DNA from: Gammaproteobacteria bacterium
Lineage (GTDB): Bacteria > Pseudomonadota > Gammaproteobacteria > S012-40
Assembly (NCBI GenBank): GCA_029884425.1
Contig: JAOUHV010000011.1
Location: forward strand, 1 to 64,000
Length of the DNA: 64,000 bases
Direction: 5' to 3'
Under the pieces are notes generated by a model. The model saw only the letters and a list, made by a program, of their open reading frames with translations. It had not been told where the DNA came from and made no database searches. Made by a program: the position numbers and the translations under genes. This document shows positions 18,573 through 26,078 of the stretch, one piece after another; the stretch's first letter is position 1, and every line of letters starts with the position of its first letter.

Positions 18573-19985
18573 TTAATCTTTTTTGGATGACCAGTCTTTT
18601 GACCAGTTGTCTTTATTGGGCCACTTCTTTTCACCATCAGATTTGGTTGCGGCGGCATCATCGGATTGTTGCCACTGTTGCCAGTTTTTTTCGCCCGCAT
18701 TCGGCCAGGTCTGATTGTTAGATTGGTCCTCAGTGGTTGTTGGCGCTTCTTTCGCTGACGGGGTTTGCCACTGTTGCCAATGGTTGTCGCCAGTTTGTGT
18801 GGACGTGTCAGCAGCTTTGTTTTGCCAAGCATTATCAGTGGTGGCTGGCGCGGCGTCATGCGTCTGTTTCTGTTGCTGCCATTTTTGCCATTCCTGATTG
18901 GTTTCGCGCCAATCGGTGTTGGTGGCACTGGTCTCTGCGGTGCTGTCAGTGGTTTCTGCAGCCTGGTTTTGCCATTGCTTGGCCCATTTGCCACCGCCTT
19001 TGCCGGCCCATTTTTCCCACCACTTGTCGCCGCTGTCCTCGGTTTCCGTGTTGATGCTGTTGCCGGTGTATTTGATGAATACGTCGTCCAGCGTGGGGCG
19101 CGAAAAACTGATTTGAGCTACCTTGGCATTTTGTGCGGTAGCGATGGTCATTACTTGCGGAATAGCCTGCGCGCCGTTGTCGACATACAAATGCAGTTTG
19201 TCATTTTCCCAGGTGGTGCCTTTGATGAATGGGGCTTGTTTCAATGCCCAGGTGAGTCCTTCTTCGTGGCCATTGTCGCCCTCCATGGACAAGCTGATGA
19301 TGTCACCGCCGATGGATGATTTTAATGCTTCGGGCGTATCAATAATTTTGATCTGGCCTTGATTGATAATCGCGACGCGATGCGACAGCTTGTCCGCTTC
19401 CTCGAGGTAGTGAGTGGTCAACAGAATGGTTAAACCAAGTTCGCGATTGAGCTTTTCGATGTATTTCCACAGGCTCTGCCGACTCTTGGTGTCCAGGCCC
19501 AAGGTCGGTTCATCGAGAAACAGTAATTTGGGACTGTGTAATAGTGCGGTGGCGATGTCCAGCTTGCGACGCATACCGCCAGAATAACCAACTACCTGTT
19601 GATCGAGTACCTCGGTTAATTCGAAGTAACCGGCAAGTTCGGTAATGCGCTGGGCGATGTCCTTGCCGGACATGCGGTACAAGCGTCCGTGAAGTTCCAT
19701 GTTCTCGCGGCCAGTCAGGAAATAGTCAACGCCGGTTTCCTGGGCAACATAACCGATGGAACGACGAACCTGATCGGCATCGGTGTCAACATCAAAACCT
19801 GCAACGATGACTTTGCCCTCGTCAAAACCTGCAAGCGTGGTGAGTATGCGGATGGTGGTGCTTTTTCCTGCGCCGTTTGGACCGAGCAACGCCAGAATTT
19901 CACCGTCCTTGACTTCCATACTGAGCTGGTTGACGGCCTGCGTGCCCGACGCGTAGGTTTTGGTGAGTCCCTGAATGTTGATCAT
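18573..19985 (-). CDS. ABC-2 transporter ATPase with Trp/Gln-rich C-terminal tail
   Basis: DrrA-type ATP-binding subunit for the permease that follows it. Residues 1-310 are a normal exporter ATPase: Walker A GPNGAGKST (35-43), signature YSGGMRRKLD (134-143), Walker B LLFLDEP (154-160), H-loop LTTHYLEEAD (189-198), then a DrrA-like accessory domain ending in FSRPTLDDVFIKYTG. Residues 320-470 are an added low-complexity tail with 17 Trp in about 150 residues. Typical family members stop near 310-330, so the tail is an extension. It starts from ATG 19985 behind a good -10 box. Cargo is unknown. Confidence 0.9.
   Translation of the reverse strand: MINIQGLTKTYASGTQAVNQLSMEVKDGEILALLGPNGAGKSTTIRILTTLAGFDEGKVIVAGFDVDTDADQVRRSIGYVAQETGVDYFLTGRENMELHGRLYRMSGKDIAQRITELAGYFELTEVLDQQVVGYSGGMRRKLDIATALLHSPKLLFLDEPTLGLDTKSRQSLWKYIEKLNRELGLTILLTTHYLEEADKLSHRVAIINQGQIKIIDTPEALKSSIGGDIISLSMEGDNGHEEGLTWALKQAPFIKGTTWENDKLHLYVDNGAQAIPQVMTIATAQNAKVAQISFSRPTLDDVFIKYTGNSINTETEDSGDKWWEKWAGKGGGKWAKQWQNQAAETTDSTAETSATNTDWRETNQEWQKWQQQKQTHDAAPATTDNAWQNKAADTSTQTGDNHWQQWQTPSAKEAPTTTEDQSNNQTWPNAGEKNWQQWQQSDDAAATKSDGEKKWPNKDNWSKDWSSKKD
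18576..19028 (-). repeat. Imperfect WxxW/WQQWQ repeats in the ABC ATPase tail
   Basis: Encodes residues 320-470. Four imperfect units begin at about W334, W366, W403 and W435 (spacing 32, 37, 32). Most have WQ(K/Q)WQ at the start and a second Trp 20-25 residues later, often followed by QN or PN (for example NAWQNK, QTWPNA, KKWPNK). The linker is Asp/Thr/Ala/Ser/Lys-rich. No known domain is recognised. Confidence 0.8.
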
Positions 19986-20014
19986 GCCTATTACACCGAC
20001 TTGAAAAAACGACC

Positions 20015-20020
20015 ATTATA
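20015..20020 (-). promoter_or_regulatory. -10 box upstream of the ABC ATPase gene
   Basis: The minus strand reads TATAAT, giving a start about 23 bases before ATG 19985. No good -35 hexamer sits 16-18 bases upstream, so an activator or a weak promoter is possible. Confidence 0.45.
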
Positions 20021-20087
20021 GCGGGAAGTTTGCGCTTGCCTAGGGCCAAGTGTTTGATTGCGTTGCACACGGCAAAAGGTGCTGAGA

Positions 20088-20116
20088 TTGACACTGTGGC
20101 GCAGGTTCCGTACATT
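20088..20116 (+). promoter_or_regulatory. Sigma-70-type promoter for the pentaheme cytochrome
   Basis: A perfect -35 TTGACA (20088-20093), a 17-base spacer and TACATT (20111-20116). Transcription would start near 20123, leaving about an 80-base leader before the ATG at 20203. Confidence 0.65.
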
Positions 20117-20202
20117 AGCTGGTTATCAAAACCAGAGGGGCGACGCGTCAGGCTCCGACATAAAAAGGTATAAAAACGGTGCACGGTAGGCTGCGTATAA
20201 AT

Positions 20203-21363
20203 ATGTCAGGCATGGTTCGCTTAGGGTTGAGCGTTGTCATTGGTTTGAGTGGCTTGCTGGCCTTCAATACCTTGCTCAAAGCGGATGGCTGGGCGGGCAG
20301 TAAGGCACCGGCTCAGTACGATAACGAACTTTCAGCCGATGGCCTTCGCCAAGGCGGCATTGCCAACACGCGACACAATCTCACCATTTCCTATAACTCC
20401 GGCCGTGTGAATATGGAGGGCGTGCGCAACGATTACTACGAAATTTGCGTGTATTGCCATACGCCGCATGGTGCCAATTCTACTGTTGCTGCGCCGCTGT
20501 GGAATCGGACAGTGCAATCGTCGGTTTACACGGTTTTTCCTCGCGCTGAAACGATGCTGGGTCAGACGGTTACTCAGCCAGGGCCGAATTCTTTGACGTG
20601 CTTGTCCTGTCACGACGGCGTGACAGCGATTGATTCTGTTATCAATATGCCGACGCGCTTGGAAGGCTCTTTCCGTGCGGGCTATGCGTCGAGCCAGGAA
20701 AATTCAGTTAGCCGCGCCTTCCTTGATGCATGGGCAAGCGAGGGCAATGAACTGCTGGCTAAAGAAGGTAAGTTTACTTCTGCGGCGCAGCTGGGGCCTG
20801 CGGGATCAGGTTCGCAGAATCACTTTTCTTTGGGGGGAGCCTCGGATGGCTGTGTGGCCTGTCACCGTGATGGGGGCGGAACGCAGGCAGCGCCTGATTT
20901 TAGCGCGTTTGTGATCGGCGCCGACGGTATTCCCGCACTAAATACTGGCGTGCGGGGGATTGCGGCAGGAAACGGCAGCCTGAACGATGATCACCCGATT
21001 GGCGTGCGTTATCCGACCGACTTTTCAGCGGGGGTGGATTTTAATCCGCCGACCGTGGAAAAGGGCAGGATCGCGTTTTTTGATCGAGATGGCGATCGCC
21101 ACGCCGATGCCAACGAAGTGCGTCTGTACAACAGTGGTGACGGTTACGAAGTGGAATGTGCTTCCTGCCATGATCCGCATGGCGTTCCCATGAACTACGA
21201 CAATCATGGCGCACCGACCGACGGCGCCAAGATGATTCCCAGTTTCTTGCGGGTGGGCGCGATGGGCGTGGCCACTGCGAGTAATGCCGTCGGAGGTGTG
21301 CCGACCAACATCTTGGGTGGCAACAGCGGCAGTGAACTGTGCCTGACCTGTCATGTGAAATGA
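20203..21363 (+). CDS. Pentaheme c-type cytochrome
   Basis: Exported multiheme cytochrome of about 386 residues. ATG 20203 is preferred because it begins a normal signal peptide (MSGMVRLGLSVVIGLSG) and has GGTAGG upstream; an in-frame GTG at 20179 would add eight residues. Five CXXCH motifs are visible: CVYCH, CLSCH, CVACH, CASCH and CLTCH. The first, CVYCHTPHG, is typical of the doubled-CXXCH type. The NDDHPIGV and CASCHDPHG segments match parts of the cytochrome at the window start, suggesting related function or duplication. It has its own promoter and terminator, so it is monocistronic. Partner unknown. Confidence 0.9.
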   Translation: MSGMVRLGLSVVIGLSGLLAFNTLLKADGWAGSKAPAQYDNELSADGLRQGGIANTRHNLTISYNSGRVNMEGVRNDYYEICVYCHTPHGANSTVAAPLWNRTVQSSVYTVFPRAETMLGQTVTQPGPNSLTCLSCHDGVTAIDSVINMPTRLEGSFRAGYASSQENSVSRAFLDAWASEGNELLAKEGKFTSAAQLGPAGSGSQNHFSLGGASDGCVACHRDGGGTQAAPDFSAFVIGADGIPALNTGVRGIAAGNGSLNDDHPIGVRYPTDFSAGVDFNPPTVEKGRIAFFDRDGDRHADANEVRLYNSGDGYEVECASCHDPHGVPMNYDNHGAPTDGAKMIPSFLRVGAMGVATASNAVGGVPTNILGGNSGSELCLTCHVK

Positions 21364-21380
21364 TCGAATTCGCGAAAACT

Positions 21381-21407
21381 AAAAAGCCCCTCGATGAGGG
21401 GCTTTTT
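21381..21407. terminator. Terminator between cytochrome and moeB-like gene
   Basis: GCCCCTC/GAGGGGC stem with a GAT loop, flanked by A5 and T7. It can serve both convergent genes. Confidence 0.92.
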
Positions 21408-22154
21408 TTATGCGTGGCTACACACCGGACAATTGGGGTCTTTGGGGAGCTTGAGTGTACGCCACTCCATGTAGTAAGCATCCAGCAGCAGTAGGCGACC
21501 ACTCAGGTCCTGGCCTATGCCCATCAGCACCTTGAGTGCCTCGGTGGCCTGCATCGCACCGATAATGCCGACCGCAGGTGCCAGCACGCCGTTGAGGGAG
21601 CAGGTTTCACCCAGCTCACCAGCCTCTTTGTACAGGCAGTGATAACAGGGACCGGTACCCTTGTCGGCACGGAACACGGTAATTTGGCCTTCCATGCGAA
21701 TCACTGAACCTGAAACCAGCGGCTTCTTTTCTTCAACGCACATGCGATTTAAGGCAAAGCGCGAGGTGAAATTGTCGGTAGTGTCGATGATGACGTCTGC
21801 CAAGTGGACTTGCTCGCGTAATGCATCGTCTTCCAGGCGTTTGCTGATGGTGGTGATCTGAATTTCAGGATTCAGCGCCTGCAGCGTTTCTTTGGCGGAA
21901 TCCACCTTGAGTTTGCCAATGTCAGCATCGGTGTGCAGGATTTGTCGCTGCAGATTGCTGATTTCGACGGTGTCAAAATCGCTGATGACCAGATGGCCGA
22001 CGCCGCTGCTGGCCAGATACATGGCCACAGGCGAGCCAAGACCGCCGGCGCCTAGGATTAATGCTCGGGATTTCAATAGTTTATCCTGGCCGTCGTAATC
22101 CACTTGCGGCAGCATGATATGACGGTTGTAACGTTTGAGTTGTTCGTCGTTCAT
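21408..22154 (-). CDS. moeB: MoeB/ThiF-family adenylyltransferase (molybdopterin synthase activator)
   Basis: Activates the C-terminal Gly-Gly of a small sulfur carrier (MoaD, or ThiS) by adenylation. The 248-residue protein has the nucleotide motif GAGGLGSPVAMYLASSG, the IDTTDNFTSRF segment, the catalytic-loop region around GETCSLNGVLAPAVG, and zinc Cys pairs (CYHC and CPVC). Proximity to moaD favours MoeB over ThiF, though one enzyme may serve both. It lies three bases after the Kelch gene, so the two are co-transcribed. Confidence 0.88.
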   Translation of the reverse strand: MNDEQLKRYNRHIMLPQVDYDGQDKLLKSRALILGAGGLGSPVAMYLASSGVGHLVISDFDTVEISNLQRQILHTDADIGKLKVDSAKETLQALNPEIQITTISKRLEDDALREQVHLADVIIDTTDNFTSRFALNRMCVEEKKPLVSGSVIRMEGQITVFRADKGTGPCYHCLYKEAGELGETCSLNGVLAPAVGIIGAMQATEALKVLMGIGQDLSGRLLLLDAYYMEWRTLKLPKDPNCPVCSHA

Positions 22155-22157
22155 TCT

Positions 22158-23087
22158 TCAATTCCATGTGTAAGCAAAAACGGTGTTCACGGGTGTGCGT
22201 CCGTCATCGGCCCATCCGCCCACCAGGTAGATGGTGTTGTCCATCATGGCGACGCCCATGGCTGCACGGGCGGCGGGCATGGGGGGGAGCTCGCGCCAGA
22301 TATTGCTGCCGGCGGGGCAGAGCGAGGCGCGGTTGTGGATGTTTTCGGTGCTGTAGCCGCCAAAGAAAAACAGCGTATCACCGAGGTTGCACATGCCTTG
22401 GCCTGCGGCCGGCCAGGGTAGTTTTAGCTGGCTATCCTGTGTCCATTGGCGCGAGGGTTTGTCGTAAGTTTCGATGAAATCGAAGTTATTAAAGCCGTCG
22501 GGCGTGAAGGCAACGCCGCCGGCGACCATGATGGCGTTATGGCGCATAAACCCCGAAGCCGCAAAGCGGGGAGTAGGTAGGGAGGGTAATACTTCCCACT
22601 GGGCCATGCCGGGTTTCCAGCGTTCACAAAAGTCGAATCCAGGGTCGGTTTTGGGGCCACCTAGGCAGGCGTCGGGATGGTGGCCGGCCAGGATATAGAT
22701 GTAGCCCTCGTCCAGAACTGCGGCCGGGTAGTCGTGGGGCTGCTGCATGTCAGGGCCGGTAGTCCAGCGATTGGTTGCCGGGTCATAAATTTCCACGGTG
22801 CGTAAAAACTGAAAATTGCCATCAGGCTTTTTGAAGCCGCCACCCACGATGTAGATTTTGTCGCCAATGAGGAATCCCGCAGTGCCTGAACGCTTGGTTG
22901 GCATGGGGGCCAGTTCCTGCCAGCTTTGGTCCGCAGGGTTAAAGCAGACCACAGAATCCAGGCTTTTGAACTGGGGGCCGCCGCCGCCAAAAATGTACAG
23001 TTTGCCTTGGTATGGGATGACCGGAGCATGTGAGCGAGCCAGCTCCAGCGCTGGCAGTTCACGCCATTGCCCGTTTAACATGTTCAT
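22158..23087 (-). CDS. Kelch-repeat protein
   Basis: A 309-residue predicted beta-propeller. Repeats carry the Kelch pattern: paired Gly (GGG, GG) followed by Trp and Pro (for example KLYIFGGG, KIYIVGGGF, YLVGGWADD). About five to six blades are seen. No signal peptide is evident, so it is probably cytoplasmic. The start may be ATG 23087 or the Met two codons later. It is unusual as the gene directly upstream of moeB; it may be a scaffold, but no function is assigned. Confidence 0.8.
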   Translation of the reverse strand: MNMLNGQWRELPALELARSHAPVIPYQGKLYIFGGGGPQFKSLDSVVCFNPADQSWQELAPMPTKRSGTAGFLIGDKIYIVGGGFKKPDGNFQFLRTVEIYDPATNRWTTGPDMQQPHDYPAAVLDEGYIYILAGHHPDACLGGPKTDPGFDFCERWKPGMAQWEVLPSLPTPRFAASGFMRHNAIMVAGGVAFTPDGFNNFDFIETYDKPSRQWTQDSQLKLPWPAAGQGMCNLGDTLFFFGGYSTENIHNRASLCPAGSNIWRELPPMPAARAAMGVAMMDNTIYLVGGWADDGRTPVNTVFAYTWN

Positions 23088-23482
23088 AATGCTGCTTTAA
23101 TCCTTCCTGATATATATTTTTAGTGTGGATATTTGCCCGTATTTGGCTGGTTGTGTCAAGTTGAACTCAGCTCAGGGTGGTTTGGATTTAAAAAAAACAT
23201 ACTCTGAACGATATTAGGGGTATATACCGCGGGGCCTGATGATGCACGAATAGGCTCGGATTTGCGGGTGGAGTGCAAGATGTTGGAAATTTGACGCTAC
23301 CTTGTCTTTAAGTGCTTTAAGTTACTACCGTTTTTGGCAATTGTGCATATGTAAAAGCCGCTAATTTACTGTATGATGATGCCTTCAAATCTATCCAGAA
23401 AACCTGGTGCTCTACTTGGTTATTTGGCTAAGCATAAAATTTGTTAGGATAGTCGCAGGCTTAAGCTAGCAGGCTTATTTCG
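23088..23482. other. Divergent intergenic region upstream of moaA
   Basis: No gene is seen. The 395 bases separate the minus-strand Kelch gene from moaA and must hold both promoters. Short complementary arms (TGCAC and GTGCA near 23243-23277) could form a loose hairpin, but I could not match it to the Moco riboswitch or any other known leader. No convincing hexamer pair is placed. Confidence 0.4.
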
Positions 23483-24598
23483 ATGAAGTCCGGGGGTAGT
23501 GGAGTGCTAATCAACAACGATCAGTTTAAGGGGAAAGACGCATTTGCAGGGAGCAAGGATGATAAAGCAGTCCCCACAAGCAAATATGCGCCGTTGCAGG
23601 ATACCTTTGGTCGTACTTTCGACTATGTTCGCATTGCAATCACAGAAAAGTGCAATTTGCGTTGCACCTACTGTATGCCAGAAGAAGGCGTCGATTTTAA
23701 AAACGGCGAACAAATTCTAAGCACCGACGAGATTTTGCGCGTCGTGGGCATTTTGGCGCAAATGGGCGTGAAGAAAGTTCGATTTACCGGTGGTGAGCCA
23801 CTGGTGCGCAAGGACATCGTCGAGCTGGTACGCGGCACGGCGGCTACGCCGGGTATCAAAGGCGTGCACATGACCACCAACGGCATTATCTTCCCCAAAT
23901 ACGCAGAACAACTGCTTGAGGCTGGATTGACAGGCGTAAACATCAGCCTGGATACCTTGAATCCTGCCAAATTTAAAGAAATCACTCGCCGCGAAGGCGA
24001 AGATAAAGTGCTGGAAAGCATTCGCATTGCTCAGTCCCTTGCGTTCCCCCGTGTTAAGGTGAACGTAGTGTTGATGCGCGGCTTTAATGACACGGAGTTT
24101 TTTGATTTTACTGAAATGACCCGTGACCAGCGCGTGACGGTGCGTTTTATCGAGTTCATGCCGTTTGATGCCGAGCAGATTTGGGAATCGGGTGAGCACT
24201 TCCTCAGCGCCGAGACCATGGTGAAGCAGCTGAAAGAGCGCTATCCCACCATCGAGTTGGCATCAGGAACGCGTACTGAGCATCACATCTATCAAGTGCC
24301 TGGCTATGCCGGCAAAATCGCAATTATCCCCGCATTTACTCGCAGCTTGTGTGGTAACTGTTCGCGCATTCGTTTGACTGCAGACGGTGGTGTGCGTAAT
24401 TGCCTGTATTCCGATCAGGAATACAGCATTCGCAGCCTGTTACGCAGTGGTTGTACGGACGAGGAGATTGTTGCGACTTTCCGTCAAGCATTCCGCGAAA
24501 AAGCCAAAGATGGTTTCGAATCCAAGAAGCGTTCTGCGATGCAGGTATCGACTGTGAAGTTTGCCGGTCGGACCAGTATGACGCAGATCGGTGGCTAA
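23483..24598 (+). CDS. moaA: GTP 3',8-cyclase MoaA (molybdenum cofactor)
   Basis: Radical SAM enzyme that, with MoaC, turns GTP into cyclic pyranopterin monophosphate. The 371-residue product has the N-terminal 4Fe-4S motif CNLRCTYC (Cys 57, 61, 64), the GGEPLVRKD segment, and a second cluster in the C-terminal part (LCGNCSRIRL then a Cys in RNCLYS). It ends in the Gly-Gly that the family needs. The N-terminus is about 40 residues longer than usual before DTFGRTFDYVRI; a GTG at 23504 is an alternative start. It is followed by a hairpin and then moaCDE. Confidence 0.96.
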   Translation: MKSGGSGVLINNDQFKGKDAFAGSKDDKAVPTSKYAPLQDTFGRTFDYVRIAITEKCNLRCTYCMPEEGVDFKNGEQILSTDEILRVVGILAQMGVKKVRFTGGEPLVRKDIVELVRGTAATPGIKGVHMTTNGIIFPKYAEQLLEAGLTGVNISLDTLNPAKFKEITRREGEDKVLESIRIAQSLAFPRVKVNVVLMRGFNDTEFFDFTEMTRDQRVTVRFIEFMPFDAEQIWESGEHFLSAETMVKQLKERYPTIELASGTRTEHHIYQVPGYAGKIAIIPAFTRSLCGNCSRIRLTADGGVRNCLYSDQEYSIRSLLRSGCTDEEIVATFRQAFREKAKDGFESKKRSAMQVSTVKFAGRTSMTQIGG

Positions 24599-24611
24599 CG
24601 ACCGAAACGAG

Positions 24612-24638
24612 AGGGGTGTTCGCGAGATCACCCCTTTT
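24612..24638 (+). terminator. Probable terminator or attenuator after moaA
   Basis: AGGGGTG (24612-24618) pairs with CACCCCT (24629-24635) across a ten-base loop, followed by TTTT. It is shorter and weaker than the others in this window, so read-through into moaC is possible. Confidence 0.6.
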
Positions 24639-24764
24639 GATCTTGAATCCGAGTTTTTCGTTGTGTAAAAATCCCCTCGGTATTTTAGGTAAAAGTCACG
24701 TAACCCGTTGCTGTTTGAGTGGTGTGAGCCAGGCTTTCACCACAGAACTTATGAGAGAGAATAC

Positions 24765-25259
24765 ATGGACAATAAGTTGACCCATTTCAATGCCTCCGGT
24801 GAAGCGCACATGGTGGATGTGGGCATGAAAGATATCACGACGCGCGAAGCGGTGACCGAAGGCCGTATTTACATGGAGCCTGACACCTTGAAGCGCATTA
24901 TGGCGGGCGATCACAAAAAGGGCGACGTGCTGGGTATTGCGCGCACGGCGGGTATCATGGGGGCCAAGCGCACGCCTGATTTGGTGCCATTGTGTCATCC
25001 CATTTTGATTACCAATGTTGAGCTGGATTTAACGCCAGAGCCCGAAACTAACAGTGTTTATTGCCGCACGACGGTGCGCTGTAATGGTCAGACCGGCGTT
25101 GAAATGGAAGCGTTGTGCGCCACTCAGGTTGCGTTGTTGACGATTTATGACATGTGCAAAGCGGTTGATCGCGGTATGCGGATTACCGATGTACAACTCA
25201 CTGCCAAATCCGGTGGCAAGTCCGGTACTTGGACTCGGGAAGCAGTGCGGGGAAAGTAA
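24765..25259 (+). CDS. moaC: Cyclic pyranopterin monophosphate synthase MoaC
   Basis: Completes cPMP formation with MoaA. The 164-residue protein shows the family segments [15 protein letters not shown] and the GVEMEALC block, plus the late KSGGKSG loop. ATG 24765 was chosen because it gives the standard MoaC N-terminus ([19 protein letters not shown]) with a GAGAGA ribosome site. moaD follows one base after the stop. Confidence 0.96.
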   Translation: MDNKLTHFNASGEAHMVDVGMKDITTREAVTEGRIYMEPDTLKRIMAGDHKKGDVLGIARTAGIMGAKRTPDLVPLCHPILITNVELDLTPEPETNSVYCRTTVRCNGQTGVEMEALCATQVALLTIYDMCKAVDRGMRITDVQLTAKSGGKSGTWTREAVRGK

Positions 25260-25260
25260 G

Positions 25261-25491
25261 ATGAAAGTTAGAGTGAAATTTTTTGCCAGCATGCGTGATT
25301 CCATGGGCCGCGCCGATGACACAGTGGAGTTTTCGGGCAAGGCCACGGTGGCGGATGTGTGGGCCAAAGTGTCCAAGGATCCGTTGCCTGAGAACACCTT
25401 GATTGCGGTCAACATGGAATACACCAGTGTGGGCGAATCGCTAAAAGATGGCGACGAGGTTGCGTTTTTTCCTCCCGTCACTGGAGGTTAA
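25261..25491 (+). CDS. moaD: Molybdopterin synthase small subunit MoaD
   Basis: Ubiquitin-like sulfur carrier of molybdopterin synthase, 76 residues, ending in Gly-Gly (PPVTGG), which is activated by MoeB and thiocarboxylated. The body matches the family (VRVKFFASMRD, DGDEVAFFPPV). The GGAGGT encoding the final Gly-Gly also forms the ribosome site for moaE, tying the two subunits together. Confidence 0.95.
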   Translation: MKVRVKFFASMRDSMGRADDTVEFSGKATVADVWAKVSKDPLPENTLIAVNMEYTSVGESLKDGDEVAFFPPVTGG

Positions 25492-25494
25492 TAC

Positions 25495-25962
25495 ATGAAG
25501 GTGGTGGTGCAAGAGGGCATTTTCGATCCTTGGAAAGAGATCGCCGATTATCAGGCGACCTACCTGCCTAAGGGCAAGCACGGCGCAACGGCGGTGTTTA
25601 TCGGTACCATGCGCGACTTCAATGAGGGAGTGGACGGTATTCGTGGCATGTACCTGGATCACTATCCCGGCATGACTGAAAAGCACATTGAGCGTGTCTG
25701 CCAGGAAGCCCTGAACGAATGGGATGTGATGGACGCGTTTGTCGTTCATCGCGTGGGTGCGATTGAGCCGGATGAGCCGATTGTGCTGGTTGCCGTCTGG
25801 TCACGTCACCGTGCGATGGCGTTTGACGCCTGTCGTTTTATCATCAATGACCTGAAGCATCGCGCTCCTTTCTGGAAGCGGGAAACGCGCAAGGGCGGCG
25901 AGGAAACGTGGGTCGAAGGTAATACTGCTGATGAGCGTGCAGCGAAAATCAGCAAGAAGTAG
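25495..25962 (+). CDS. moaE: Molybdopterin synthase catalytic subunit MoaE
   Basis: Large subunit that inserts two sulfurs into cPMP using MoaD thiocarboxylate. The 155-residue protein has the family segments VFIGTMRDFNEG, LDHYPGMTEKHIE, VHRVGAI and the active-site region FWKRET (Lys). ATG 25495 lies three bases after moaD, with GGAGG at 25483-25487. Last gene of the moaCDE operon. Confidence 0.96.
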   Translation: MKVVVQEGIFDPWKEIADYQATYLPKGKHGATAVFIGTMRDFNEGVDGIRGMYLDHYPGMTEKHIERVCQEALNEWDVMDAFVVHRVGAIEPDEPIVLVAVWSRHRAMAFDACRFIINDLKHRAPFWKRETRKGGEETWVEGNTADERAAKISKK

Positions 25963-25990
25963 TAACGAATACACTTAGTTGTATGCGCGT

Positions 25991-26018
25991 AAAAGCGGTC
26001 CTTGTGGCCGCTTTTTTT
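25991..26018 (+). terminator. Terminator of the moaCDE operon
   Basis: AAAAGCGG pairs with CCGCTTTT around a small inner CC/GG pair; the stem is followed by a run of T. Confidence 0.85.
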
Positions 26019-26078
26019 ATTGGTTCTTTGGTTGAATGCGCCGTGTGTCAGGCAAACACGGCGCGTGATTGTCGCGGG

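Noticed and set aside
23088-23482. Moco riboswitch upstream of moaA
   Set aside because: I looked for the conserved paired elements but could not build the known fold; only a weak hairpin is seen.
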